A stretch of 64,000 bases of DNA from Brevibacterium daeguense (GTDB taxonomy: Bacteria > Actinomycetota > Actinomycetes > Actinomycetales > Brevibacteriaceae). Positions 8,545 through 16,100 of the stretch are shown piece after piece (position 1 is the stretch's first letter; each line of letters begins with the position of its first letter). The notes under the pieces are model-generated. The model worked only from the letters and a program-made list of their open reading frames with translations, searched no databases and had not been told where the DNA came from. The translations under genes and the position numbers were made by a program. Location of the stretch: contig NZ_JAJTWW010000001.1 of assembly GCF_021729135.1 (NCBI RefSeq), positions 656,464 to 720,463 on the forward strand, given 5' to 3'.

Positions 8545-9825
8545 ATGAGTCGAAAGCAGCTGTCGCGCTCGGGGGGAGACCTCAGCGCGCTGGGCACCGA
8601 CGACACGGGGTGCAGGATCCTCCATCTCGACATGGACGCCTTCTTCGTCTCGGTGGAGCTCCTCGATCGCCCCGAGCTCATCGGCGTTCCGGTGATCGTC
8701 GGTGGCAGGGGCGGCCGCGGGGTGGTGGTGTCGGCCAGCTATGAAGCCCGCGAGTACGGAGTCCATGCGGCGATGCCGATGGCACGCGCTGTCCAGCTCT
8801 GTCCGCAGGCCGTCGTGATCCCGCCGTCCAAGGGCCGCTACAGCAAGTACTCCCGCCAGGTCTTCCAGACCGTGGCCGAGGTCACCGACGACTACGCGCA
8901 GGTCAGTGTCGACGAGGGATACGTGGACGTCGGTTCGGCTCTGCGGCGTCTCGGACGACCGACGCAGATCGCGATCGCCCTGCGCTCCCGGATCCGGGAG
9001 CGCACCGGGCTGACAGCGTCGATCGGAGTCGCGGACAGCATGGTGGTGGCCAAGCTCGCGTCGACGCGGGCGAAGCCGGACGGATTGCTGGTCGTCCCCG
9101 TGAAGTCCGTGGCCGGTTTCCTGCGGCCGATGCCCGTGGAGGCGCTGCCCGGCGTGGGCCCGAGGACTCAGGACACTCTGGCCCGCTACGGCATCCGCAC
9201 CATCGGCCAGGCGGCCGACGCGGACCCCGCATGGCTGCAGCGGGTGCTCGGCTCGATGGGGGCCACCGTGCACCGGTTCGCTCACGGGAAGGACGGCCGA
9301 ACGGTGCACTCGACCGCGCGCGACCACACCATCAGCGCGGAGCACACGTTCCAGCACGATGTGTCGGTCCTTCCCGAGCTCGAGCGCGAGCTGCTGCGCC
9401 TGGCCGACACGGTGGCGTACCGGTTGCGGGCCGAGGGCAAGGCGGCAGGGGGAGTGGGGCTGAAGTACCGGCTGGCCGATTTCACCACGCTGTCGCGATC
9501 CGTCACCCTGACCGCTCCCACTGATGTTGCGGCGGAGCTGCAGGCTGCGCTGCTGCCGGCGCTGCGCACCCTCCACGGCACCAGTGCTCAGCCGGTTCGC
9601 CTGCTGGGGCTGCGCGCGGGCGATCTCATCGACTTCGATGCCGCCGGCAGGCAGCCGACTCTCGACCAGCCGGACCGGTCTCCCCGAGAGGCCGAGCTGG
9701 CGCTGGATGCGGTGCGCCGCAGGTTCGGAATGCAGGCGATCTCCCAGGCCTCGCTCCTGCGGGGGCCGGGACCCGAGGGAGGCGGCTCCGAGGGCGCCGA
9801 CCGCGATGCCCACGGCGGTGAGTGA
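8545..9825 (+). CDS. dinB: DNA polymerase IV (Y-family translesion polymerase)
   Basis: This 426-residue Y-family polymerase copies past damaged bases. Catalytic acids are visible in HLDMDAFFVSVE (Asp29, Asp31) and VSVDEGYVDV (Asp123, Glu124). The thumb helix-hairpin-helix is ALPGVGPRTQDTLARYGI, and the little-finger domain runs to about residue 350. Near the C-terminus SQASLL resembles a beta-clamp-binding peptide. The frame is open upstream inside the antisense lipoprotein gene, so ATG 8545 is chosen for homology and the G-rich sequence just before it. No actinobacterial LexA/SOS box is seen in the 28-base gap from the divergent lipoprotein gene. Confidence 0.93.
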   Translation: MSRKQLSRSGGDLSALGTDDTGCRILHLDMDAFFVSVELLDRPELIGVPVIVGGRGGRGVVVSASYEAREYGVHAAMPMARAVQLCPQAVVIPPSKGRYSKYSRQVFQTVAEVTDDYAQVSVDEGYVDVGSALRRLGRPTQIAIALRSRIRERTGLTASIGVADSMVVAKLASTRAKPDGLLVVPVKSVAGFLRPMPVEALPGVGPRTQDTLARYGIRTIGQAADADPAWLQRVLGSMGATVHRFAHGKDGRTVHSTARDHTISAEHTFQHDVSVLPELERELLRLADTVAYRLRAEGKAAGGVGLKYRLADFTTLSRSVTLTAPTDVAAELQAALLPALRTLHGTSAQPVRLLGLRAGDLIDFDAAGRQPTLDQPDRSPREAELALDAVRRRFGMQAISQASLLRGPGPEGGGSEGADRDAHGGE

Positions 9826-9931
9826 GCCGCGTCTCAGCAGGGCACTCGACCAGCGCGGTCCAGGGCTGGACGGTTCGTCAGAGATTCCGTCGAATCCCCC
9901 TCCCGGTATGCGTCCGGAGAGGAGAGAGGAC

Positions 9932-9937
9932 TATGAT
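9932..9937 (+). promoter_or_regulatory. -10 box TATGAT upstream of the DUF3040 gene
   Basis: TATGAT differs from the consensus TATAAT at one base and lies 41 bases upstream of the ATG at 9979. That predicts a short leader containing the GGGGGA ribosome site at 9967-9972. No clear -35 element was found. Confidence 0.5.
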
Positions 9938-9978
9938 AGTGGTACTCAGTCGTCCGCGTGCTAGTAGGGGGAATCGGC

Positions 9979-10386
9979 ATGCCGCTCTCGGAACATGAAC
10001 AACAGCTGCTCGACCAGCTCGAGAAGCAACTCCGCAGCGAGGATCCCCGGTTCGCGCAGAACATCACGCAGCCGCGTCCGGTGGGGCCGGGTTCCCTGTC
10101 GGCCAAGCGGTTCGTCGGCGGTGTCCTTGCTCTGATCGTCGGTGCGGCAGTTGCGGTAGCTGCGATCTACTTCCTTCCCGTTCCGTGGAACGCCATCGGC
10201 GGTGTTCTCGGATTCGCCATCATGGTGGCCGGTGGGTACTGGGCCATCGCCGGAAACGACAAGCCCTCCGGTGTTGATGTTCCGAAGCCAGGTTCTGCCA
10301 AATCCGGTGCGGCTGGGCCGGACAAGTCTCCCGGATTCATGAACCGGATGGAGGAACGATGGGACAAGCGGCGCCGAGGTGAGTGA
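9979..10386 (+). CDS. DUF3040 domain membrane protein
   Basis: This 135-residue protein opens with MPLSEHEQQLLDQLEKQL, the diagnostic start of the actinobacterial DUF3040 family, then DPRFAQNI. Two membrane helices follow (FVGGVLALIVGAAVAVAAIYFLP and AIGGVLGFAIMVAGGYWAIAG, about residues 38-90) and a basic cytoplasmic tail ends EERWDKRRRGE. The biochemical role is unknown; in many actinobacteria the gene sits near the dcw cluster, as here. The frame is open 21 bases upstream, but ATG 9979 carries the family N-terminus and has GGGGGA about 7 bases before it. A strong hairpin follows the gene. Confidence 0.9.
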   Translation: MPLSEHEQQLLDQLEKQLRSEDPRFAQNITQPRPVGPGSLSAKRFVGGVLALIVGAAVAVAAIYFLPVPWNAIGGVLGFAIMVAGGYWAIAGNDKPSGVDVPKPGSAKSGAAGPDKSPGFMNRMEERWDKRRRGE

Positions 10387-10413
10387 TTCGCCTCGACGCC
10401 GGTTCCCCATGAC

Positions 10414-10446
10414 TTCGGCCCGCTGAGCTCGTCTCAGCGGGCCGAA
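10414..10446. terminator. Perfect 14-bp hairpin between convergent genes
   Basis: Arms 10414-10427 and 10433-10446 are exactly complementary around a 5-base loop (CTCGT). It follows the DUF3040 stop by 27 bases and lies beyond the end of the convergent transglutaminase gene. There is no T-run on either side, so it is a hairpin-only terminator candidate that could serve both directions. Confidence 0.7.
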
Positions 10447-10597
10447 TCACATTCAGGCCGCCCGCCGGCTCAGGACTCCCTGCGATCCACGGCTTCGGAA
10501 CGCACGGGTTCTCGGGACGAACCGGCGCACCGGGACGTCCAGGGCCGTCGGGGCGAACCGGCGCGTCGGTTCGAATCGGGCTGGTTCGAACCGGGTC

Positions 10598-12802
10598 TCA
10601 GCGAAGGCCGAACACGCTGGCCGGCCACAGTCGCGCAAGCAGAGCCCCGCGTCGTCCCGCCTGCTGGGCCAGCCCCTTCTGCAGCTCCTGCAGGGCGGTC
10701 TGCACCTCGCCTCTGTCGAGTGCGGTGCGCACGGTCCCCGCATACCGCGACTCGTCCACCGATCGGCCGACTTGGTGCAGCCCGGAGCCTGCCTCCGGGG
10801 CGATCCGGCTGAGGTTCTCGACGTGCTCGCGCACCGTGATGGTCGGGGCCAGACCCGCGCCATGGTCGAGCGCCAGCGCCCGCACCTCCTCCCACACTGC
10901 CTCGGGAGCCAGCGGTTCGCGCAGCCGACGCCCTCGCTGGCCTCGGCGGATGAGAGCCGGCAGAGCCAGCAGCACGAGGACTGCGAGCGCGACGACCCCG
11001 ATCCAGGTCCAGGCGATCCCTGCCGCAGTCTGCGAGTCGGCAGCCTCTTCGGACTCCTCTGCGGCTTCGGCCTCGTCAGCGGATGCCTCGGGTCCTTCCG
11101 TCGGCGTTTCCTCTGTCGGAGTGGGGCTGGCCGTCTCCTCGGATTGCGCAGCCTCCGCGTCGGTCCAGGGCGGAGGATCTCCCGCCGGGCCTCCGGGCGT
11201 CGGCTCGAAGCGCACCCAGCCGGCACCCTCGAAGTAGAGCTCCGGCCACGCATGAGCCTGATTGATGCGCACTTCGTAGCTGCCGTCCCCGGTGGACGTG
11301 CCCGCTGCGAACCCCACGCCGATGCGGGCAGGGATCCCCAGTGTGCGGGCCATCGCCGTCATCCCTCCGGCGAACTGGACGCAGTACCCGCGTTTCTCCA
11401 GCAGGAAGTCCGCGAGTGCGCTGCCCGAGGCCTCCGGGGGAGCGTCGAGGGAGTACTCGAACTCCCCGGATCTGAAATAGGACTGCAGGGCGGTGGCCTT
11501 GTCCCATTCGGTTGCGGCCCCGGCAGTCACGTCATCCGCGGTCTCCGCGATGAGGTCGGGAGTGTCGTCCGGGAGCCGAAGGTAGTCCTCGAATTCCGTC
11601 GCGGACACCGGTTCGGCACTGCGCAGGGTCTCGACCGACGGCTCGATGGACAGGTAGTCGACGGAGTACTGGGCCTCCGCAGTGATCTCGCCGTTGCCGA
11701 CGATCGTGAGTGTCTCCGGATCGTAGATCCACCGCCTCGACAGCCCGTCGATCCCCTGCGGGGCGTACGGCGTGGGCAGATGCTGCTGATCAAGGTCGGC
11801 GATATCGAATTCCGCGGCGCGATCGACAGTCCGGGTATCGGCGGTCACCCCCGGTGGAGTCGGGAGGCCTTCGACTGCGACCGCGAAGGGGTCGATGTCG
11901 AACTCCGCAGGCATCCACGTGGTGCCGTCGAACTCGCTGACGGAGGTCAGCCGGATGGGCGGGGCCAACGGGTCGTCGCTGGTGTAGGTGAAGGCGAGGG
12001 CGTCGCTGTCGGAGGTCAGGTCCGACTTCAGATCGAGGAAGGGATTGACCACGGTGAGATCGCCCTGGGGATTCTGCGCCCGATCCGGTCGCATCGACAC
12101 ATCCGGCAGCAGCACCGGAAGCCCGACGCCGATAGCGAGTGCCAGGGCTCCGGCGAGCACTGCTGTGGCCGGTGATCGCAGGTGCGCGGTCTCGAGGTAG
12201 GACGACAGCATGAGCAGCAGGAACGCCGCCGCGATCGCGGCGAAATGCCACCAGGCGAGCTCCCGGGGCGCCAGGAGCACAGGCACGATGTACACCAGCA
12301 GAAGCAGGATCCCGGCGACCTTCGGGGCCCTGATGTCCGTCACCAGGCCGTCGACGAGCATGGTGATGAGGCCGAATCCCGCCGTCAGGATGGTACGGAA
12401 CCCTGGTGTGCTCGGCGCGGGAGCGGTCGTCTGATAGATGTCGTCGATGCCGTTGGCCAGCTGCGCGAACAGCTCGGTGAAGGAGGCTCCGGTCGGGAGC
12501 ACCCCGCCGGCGAGGGTATGGGGCACACCCAGATACACCGCGGCGAGCGCTGCGACCACGAACTGTGCGGCGACCGTCATGCCGCTTGCGCGCAGCACCG
12601 GGACGGATCGGAACAGGGCACCGGTGACGACCACCAGCGTGATCATGACGATGACCTGGACGAACCACTCGGTGTCGGAGAACACTGCGGTCAGACTTAC
12701 AGCCGTCAGCAGCATCGCGACGTACACGATGAGCGACGGCAGCCAGACCGCTCGGGTGCGCGGTGCGGGTGCAGTCGAGGACGCTTCGGGTCCGGCGGTC
12801 AT
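10598..12802 (-). CDS. Transglutaminase-like membrane protein (DUF3488/TgpA type)
   Basis: This 734-residue protein has about six membrane helices in its first 220 residues (DUF3488-like). An extracytoplasmic region with the papain-like transglutaminase core at about 430-540 follows, then a low-complexity Glu/Ala/Pro stretch, a further helix (IGVVALAVLVLLALPALI) and a cytoplasmic C-terminal domain. The catalytic Cys474 lies in RGYCVQFAGG and His517 in QAHAWPELYF. The third residue is Glu533 in GWVRFEPTP, where Asp is more usual. The substrate is unknown; the family is linked to proteolysis or crosslinking at the cell surface. It is the last gene of a three-gene operon and overlaps the DUF58 gene by 4 bases. 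Confidence 0.9.
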   Translation of the reverse strand: MTAGPEASSTAPAPRTRAVWLPSLIVYVAMLLTAVSLTAVFSDTEWFVQVIVMITLVVVTGALFRSVPVLRASGMTVAAQFVVAALAAVYLGVPHTLAGGVLPTGASFTELFAQLANGIDDIYQTTAPAPSTPGFRTILTAGFGLITMLVDGLVTDIRAPKVAGILLLLVYIVPVLLAPRELAWWHFAAIAAAFLLLMLSSYLETAHLRSPATAVLAGALALAIGVGLPVLLPDVSMRPDRAQNPQGDLTVVNPFLDLKSDLTSDSDALAFTYTSDDPLAPPIRLTSVSEFDGTTWMPAEFDIDPFAVAVEGLPTPPGVTADTRTVDRAAEFDIADLDQQHLPTPYAPQGIDGLSRRWIYDPETLTIVGNGEITAEAQYSVDYLSIEPSVETLRSAEPVSATEFEDYLRLPDDTPDLIAETADDVTAGAATEWDKATALQSYFRSGEFEYSLDAPPEASGSALADFLLEKRGYCVQFAGGMTAMARTLGIPARIGVGFAAGTSTGDGSYEVRINQAHAWPELYFEGAGWVRFEPTPGGPAGDPPPWTDAEAAQSEETASPTPTEETPTEGPEASADEAEAAEESEEAADSQTAAGIAWTWIGVVALAVLVLLALPALIRRGQRGRRLREPLAPEAVWEEVRALALDHGAGLAPTITVREHVENLSRIAPEAGSGLHQVGRSVDESRYAGTVRTALDRGEVQTALQELQKGLAQQAGRRGALLARLWPASVFGLR

Positions 12803-13944
12803 CGGCTTCTCCTTGCGCTCCGCGTCCAGGTGTCCGGCAGGGCAGGTGATTCTCCGAACAGCTCGGAGCCCAAGCCTGCCGCCTCGGGCACTTCCTCGGC
12901 GACGAGCCGGCGCCTCGGGGTCTTGCGTGGCAGTTGGGAGCTGACCTGGTCTGCGCGTGCGCTCGTCTGCGCGCAGATGACGGCCTCGACCACGGCACCC
13001 AGTCGGGCCAGCTCGTCAGGCATCGCTGGTGATCCCGGCTCGTAGCGAGCGGATGCCAAGCGCAGCATGTCCTCGCCCCGCTTCCCGGAGAGGATCGTGC
13101 GCCGTCCGGAGGTGTAGAAGAGCAGGTCGTAGCCCGCGCGGAGGTAGGAGCTCGCCACTGAAGCGGCCCCGGAGATCAGCAGCTCCGTCGCCGGTCCCGA
13201 GAACTCGCGGACTCCGGTGTCGAGGATCACGGCAACGAAGGGCGTCTCCTCCTCGGCTTCCTGACGCACCATGAGCTCGCCCACCCGAGCCGTCGATGCC
13301 CAGTGGATGTGCCTGAGGTCATCACCTGGCACGTACTCCCGGGTGTGGAAGTCGCGGCTCGTGTCGCCGCGGACCAGTTGGGGGCTGTCGCTGAGGGGTC
13401 GCGCCGCACCAGCACTGCGGGGGGCCCTGACCGGTTGGATGGGGGTCGACACCGCCACGGAGTACTCCGAGTGGGCCGTCTTGGTCACGCCGGTCAGGCC
13501 GAAGGGCCCGGCGACGACGGTGCGCACGGACCGGAGCCCGCTCATGCCGCGGTGGCGGGGGAGGAATTCGGCATCGACCGAGACCTCTGCACCGGCCGTC
13601 ATCCCGGGGACGTGTGCGACGGCGGTGTCACCGAATCCGTCCTGGGGCTCCAGAATGAGTTCGAACGGCCCGACTGGCAGCGGAGAGCGGTTGGTCACCG
13701 TCGTGCGGATCTCGAGCGCCTGGCCCACCTCGGTGACGGGTACCCGCTCGACGCGCCGAGTGCGTGCCTCGAGCGAGGCGGCCAGGCGGGCGCCGGTGAA
13801 GAAGGCCAGCGCCAGACTCAGCCCGACGAGCATGATGAGCAGGATGCCGGCCGGCAGGAGGCCGGGCAGCGCGAACCGGTAGGCGGCGATGCACAGGGTC
13901 ACGCCGGCGATGAGGAAGACGATTCCGGAGGTCGTCAGGCGCAT
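12799..13944 (-). CDS. DUF58 domain protein
   Basis: This 381-residue protein has two N-terminal membrane helices (about residues 7-50), a beta-rich section, and the DUF58 core with ReY-type block DFHTREYVPGDDLRHIHW around residues 200-217 and a von Willebrand A-like fold after it. DUF58 proteins nearly always accompany a MoxR ATPase, and the pair is thought to act as a chaperone or assembly system for envelope or metal-dependent partners. Here it sits between moxR and the transglutaminase gene, with a 1-base overlap upstream (TGATG) and a 4-base overlap downstream, so translation is coupled throughout. Its own substrate is not known. Confidence 0.9.
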   Translation of the reverse strand: MRLTTSGIVFLIAGVTLCIAAYRFALPGLLPAGILLIMLVGLSLALAFFTGARLAASLEARTRRVERVPVTEVGQALEIRTTVTNRSPLPVGPFELILEPQDGFGDTAVAHVPGMTAGAEVSVDAEFLPRHRGMSGLRSVRTVVAGPFGLTGVTKTAHSEYSVAVSTPIQPVRAPRSAGAARPLSDSPQLVRGDTSRDFHTREYVPGDDLRHIHWASTARVGELMVRQEAEEETPFVAVILDTGVREFSGPATELLISGAASVASSYLRAGYDLLFYTSGRRTILSGKRGEDMLRLASARYEPGSPAMPDELARLGAVVEAVICAQTSARADQVSSQLPRKTPRRRLVAEEVPEAAGLGSELFGESPALPDTWTRSARRSR

Positions 13945-15008
13945 CAGCGGACTGGGGTGCGGGCGATGATCGCGCGGATGATGTCGGCGGAGACCTGCGC
14001 ATCGTCGTGGTCCTTGGGGATCACCCGGTGGGCCAGCACATCCACTGCGAGCGCTTGGATGTCATCCGGCGTGACGTAGGAGCGACCGTTGAGGACTGCC
14101 AGCGCCTTCGCGGCCCGCAGCAGCTGCACCCCGCCTCTCGGAGAGGAGCCGAGCGCCACGGCGGGATCCCGGCGGGTGGCCTCGAGCAGCGCGACGACGT
14201 AGGTGCGCAGCTCCGGGGTCGCCGTGATGTGGCGGACGATCTCCCGTGCTTCGAGGATCTCCGCGAGCGAGGTGACGGGCCGCAGGCTTCCCAGCGGGTC
14301 GTGGTCGACGTGGTGGTCGAGCAGACCGATCTCGGCCTCAGCGCTTGGGTAGCCGATCGAGATCCTGGCCATGAAGCGGTCGCGCTGGGCCTCCGGCAGG
14401 CTGTAGGTGCCTTCCATGTCGATCGGATTCTGGGTTGCGACGACCATGAAGGGGTCCGGCATCCGATAGGTCGTGCCGTCGATGCTCGCCTGTGACTCCG
14501 CCATGCATTCGAGCATCGCGGACTGGGTCTTGGGGGAGGCGCGGTTGATCTCGTCGGCGATCACGATATTGGCGAACACCGGTCCGGCCCGGAACTCGAA
14601 CTGGCGGCTCTCCTGGTTGAAGAGACTCACACCGAGCACGTCTGAGGGAAGCAGGTCCGGAGTGAACTGGATTCTGCGGACGGATCCGTCCACCACGCGA
14701 CCCAACGACTTGGCGAGCAGGGTCTTTCCGACGCCGGGCACATCCTCCAGCAGCAGATGTCCGCCGGCCAGCAGGGCGAGGAGGGCGAGTCGGACAGCGT
14801 GGTCCTTGCCGTCCAGGACCGAATTCATCGCGGTGCGGGCCGCACCGGCGATCTGCTGGACGCGTGCGATCGCAGGCTCTGCGACGACGGCGCCGGCGGC
14901 GGTCGCGCCCGCCGGGTCGGCCGGCTGCGCGGGGGAGACGGTCGGATAAGCGGCGGACCGCGCCGCTCGGCGCGAGGTGGGCTGGGATGCATCGCTCGGC
15001 AGACTCAT
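13944..15008 (-). CDS. MoxR-family AAA+ ATPase
   Basis: This 354-residue ATPase has a disordered Ala/Pro-rich N-terminus of about 45 residues, then the AAA_3 core. Walker A is PGVGKTLLAK (about residues 91-100), Walker B is IVIADEINRASPKTQSA, and sensor 1 is VVATQNPIDMEGTYSLPEAQRDRF. The C-terminal lid contains SSPRGGVQLLRAAKA. The frame is open far upstream through the repeat array, but ATG 15008 is the last in-frame start before the conserved region. It heads the moxR-DUF58-transglutaminase operon. The array of GTGGAG/GTGGGG boxes begins 31 bases upstream, in the same orientation as this gene, so MraZ control is possible. Confidence 0.92.
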   Translation of the reverse strand: MSLPSDASQPTSRRAARSAAYPTVSPAQPADPAGATAAGAVVAEPAIARVQQIAGAARTAMNSVLDGKDHAVRLALLALLAGGHLLLEDVPGVGKTLLAKSLGRVVDGSVRRIQFTPDLLPSDVLGVSLFNQESRQFEFRAGPVFANIVIADEINRASPKTQSAMLECMAESQASIDGTTYRMPDPFMVVATQNPIDMEGTYSLPEAQRDRFMARISIGYPSAEAEIGLLDHHVDHDPLGSLRPVTSLAEILEAREIVRHITATPELRTYVVALLEATRRDPAVALGSSPRGGVQLLRAAKALAVLNGRSYVTPDDIQALAVDVLAHRVIPKDHDDAQVSADIIRAIIARTPVR

Positions 15009-15035
15009 CTGCCCATTGTCTCGCAACCCGTCTGC

Positions 15036-15046
15036 GTACTCCACTT
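15036..15046 (-). promoter_or_regulatory. GTGGAG box close to the moxR start, identical to a mraZ box
   Basis: On the minus strand these 11 bases read AAGTGGAGTAC, identical to 15445-15455 in the mraZ promoter on the plus strand. The box lies about 30 bases before the moxR ATG, where a bound regulator could block transcription or translation start. It is separated from the main box array by about 54 bases. Confidence 0.45.
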
Positions 15047-15097
15047 CCCGTGATCGCCATCTCCTGCCGCCGGCCTGCCCGCTCGGGCGGCAGCTCG

Positions 15098-15242
15098 CTC
15101 CACTTGGCTCCCCACTTCGCTCCACGCGGTCGCTCCACCTGACTCCACACGGTCGCTCCACCTGACTCCACACGGTCGCTCCACCCGACTCCACGCGGTC
15201 GCTCCACTTGGTTCCCCACTTCGCTCCACGCGGTCGCTCCAC
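15098..15242 (-). repeat. Array of 13 GTGGAG/GTGGGG boxes in 23- and 35-bp units
   Basis: Written on the plus strand, CTCCAC or CCCCAC begins at 15098, 15110, 15120, 15133, 15143, 15156, 15166, 15179, 15189, 15202, 15214, 15224 and 15237. The spacing alternates mostly 10 and 13 bases, about one helical turn. The array is built from 23-bp near-identical units starting at 15128, 15151 and 15174 and flanked by 35-bp units (from about 15093 and from 15197). On the minus strand the boxes read GTGGAG or GTGGGG, the same short G-rich word repeated in the mraZ promoter 180 bases away. The unit length is not a multiple of three and no gene is expected here. Confidence 0.85.
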
Positions 15243-15424
15243 TCCGCTCCCCGGTGCCCTCCTCGGGCCGGATCCAGGCCCTCTGCAGGGCCGAATCGCG
15301 CCGTACCGAGCCGGAATCCGCGCCCCGCCCCCTCCCGGGTGAGCCCGCGACGGAAAAAATCCCCCACTTCTCACCACAGCGCTCACCAGGGCAGATGCTT
15401 GTTTGACCCAGCATTTCCGGCGTT

Positions 15425-15462
15425 GTGGGGTTGTCGGTGGTGCAAAGTGGAGTACAGTGGGG
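15425..15462 (+). promoter_or_regulatory. mraZ promoter with four GTGGNG boxes (MraZ autoregulation)
   Basis: GTGGGG, GTGGTG, GTGGAG and GTGGGG begin at 15425, 15437, 15447 and 15457, spaced 12, 10 and 10 bases. MraZ is known to repress its own operon by binding short G-rich direct repeats one helical turn apart, so these are probably its sites. A promoter can be read through them: TTGTCG at 15431-15436 and TACAGT at 15453-15458 with a 16-base spacer. Bound MraZ would cover it. Confidence 0.75.
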
Positions 15463-15503
15463 GCCATCGGAGCCGATTGGGGTTTCGAAGGGGGTGAGAC
15501 GCC

Positions 15504-15935
15504 ATGTTCCTGGGCACGCACATGCAGCGGCTCGATGACAAAGGCCGTCTCATCCTGCCCGCGAAGTTCCGTGAGGAGCTCGCGAACGGTTTGGTCATCA
15601 CCCGGGGACAGGAGCACTGTCTCACCCTCTTCTCGACCCGGGAGTTCGAGACCGTTCACGAGCAGATGAGAGCAGCTCCGATGACGAGTAAGGAGGCCCG
15701 TGACTATCTGCGTGTGTTCCTGTCGGGAGCTTCGGCCGAACAGCCGGACAAGCAGGGGCGGATCACCATTCCGCAGATCCTGCGTCAGTACGCCTCGCTC
15801 GACCGGGACCTGGCTGTGATCGGAATGGGAAACCGCGTCGAGATCTGGGACGCCGCGACCTGGGAGCAGTATCTGGCCGAACGAGAGCAGGAGTTCGCCG
15901 AGCGCACCGACGAGGTGATTCCCGGCGTGATCTGA
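15504..15935 (+). CDS. mraZ: Transcriptional regulator and division/cell wall cluster repressor MraZ
   Basis: The 143-residue length is the usual one for MraZ. Two AbrB-like (SpoVT) repeats are visible: [23 protein letters not shown] at the start and [21 protein letters not shown] near residues 77-97. In other bacteria MraZ forms a ring-shaped oligomer, binds tandem G-rich boxes upstream of its own gene and represses the dcw cluster. Those boxes are seen 40-80 bases upstream. ATG 15504 has GGGGGTGAG about 7 bases before it. The next gene, rsmH, follows only after a 165-base leader that is predicted to be structured. Confidence 0.97.
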   Translation: MFLGTHMQRLDDKGRLILPAKFREELANGLVITRGQEHCLTLFSTREFETVHEQMRAAPMTSKEARDYLRVFLSGASAEQPDKQGRITIPQILRQYASLDRDLAVIGMGNRVEIWDAATWEQYLAEREQEFAERTDEVIPGVI

Positions 15936-15950
15936 GAACTCGGTCGAGAT

Positions 15951-16043
15951 CCTCGCCCGCCGCCGGTTTTGGGGCACTTCCCCGGTTCCAAAGCCGAACG
16001 GTCCTGACACTCTTCCCCGGTGCCAGGGCTCGGGCGGGCGAGG
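15951..16043 (+). ncRNA. Candidate structured leader between mraZ and rsmH
   Basis: An 11-bp closing helix pairs 15951-15961 (CCTCGCCCGCC) with 16033-16043. Inside it are two hairpins. The first pairs 15964-15972 with 15988-15996 (9 bp, one G-U). The second pairs CCTGACAC with GTGCCAGG, with one mismatch. Both present a related pyrimidine-rich loop (CACTTCCCCGG and CACTCTTCCCCGG). The arrangement suggests a regulatory 5' leader or processed RNA. It matches no family I can name with confidence. Confidence 0.4.
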
Positions 16044-16100
16044 TTCTGGATCGAGTGGCAGATCACAGGCAGCAGAACGGACAGACGAGAGGAGGAGGCC

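Larger units (their letters stand above)
15009..15503. other. Divergent moxR/mraZ intergenic region (495 bp)
   Basis: Between the divergent moxR and mraZ starts lie: one box next to moxR (15039), the 13-box array (15098-15242), and about 110 bases with no recognised element. Next come two or three boxes on the minus strand (CCCCAC 15362, CACCAC 15372, CACCAG 15384), then four plus-strand boxes with the mraZ promoter (15425-15462). No open frame with protein-like content was recognised. Confidence 0.8.

Noticed and set aside
10571..10592. LexA/SOS box near the end of the transglutaminase gene
   Set aside because: TCGAA and GTTCGA half-sites occur, but the spacing is 8 rather than 4 bases and no promoter is nearby.
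10453..11253. Minus-strand open frame at the end of the transglutaminase gene
   Set aside because: It overlaps the real gene in another frame and is Arg/Pro-rich with no recognisable domain.
15098..15242. CRISPR array
   Set aside because: Repeats are contiguous with no unique spacers, and no cas genes are present.
15009..15414. Open frames running through the GTGGAG array
   Set aside because: The 23-bp and 35-bp units shift frame at each copy and the products have no family features; treated as non-coding.
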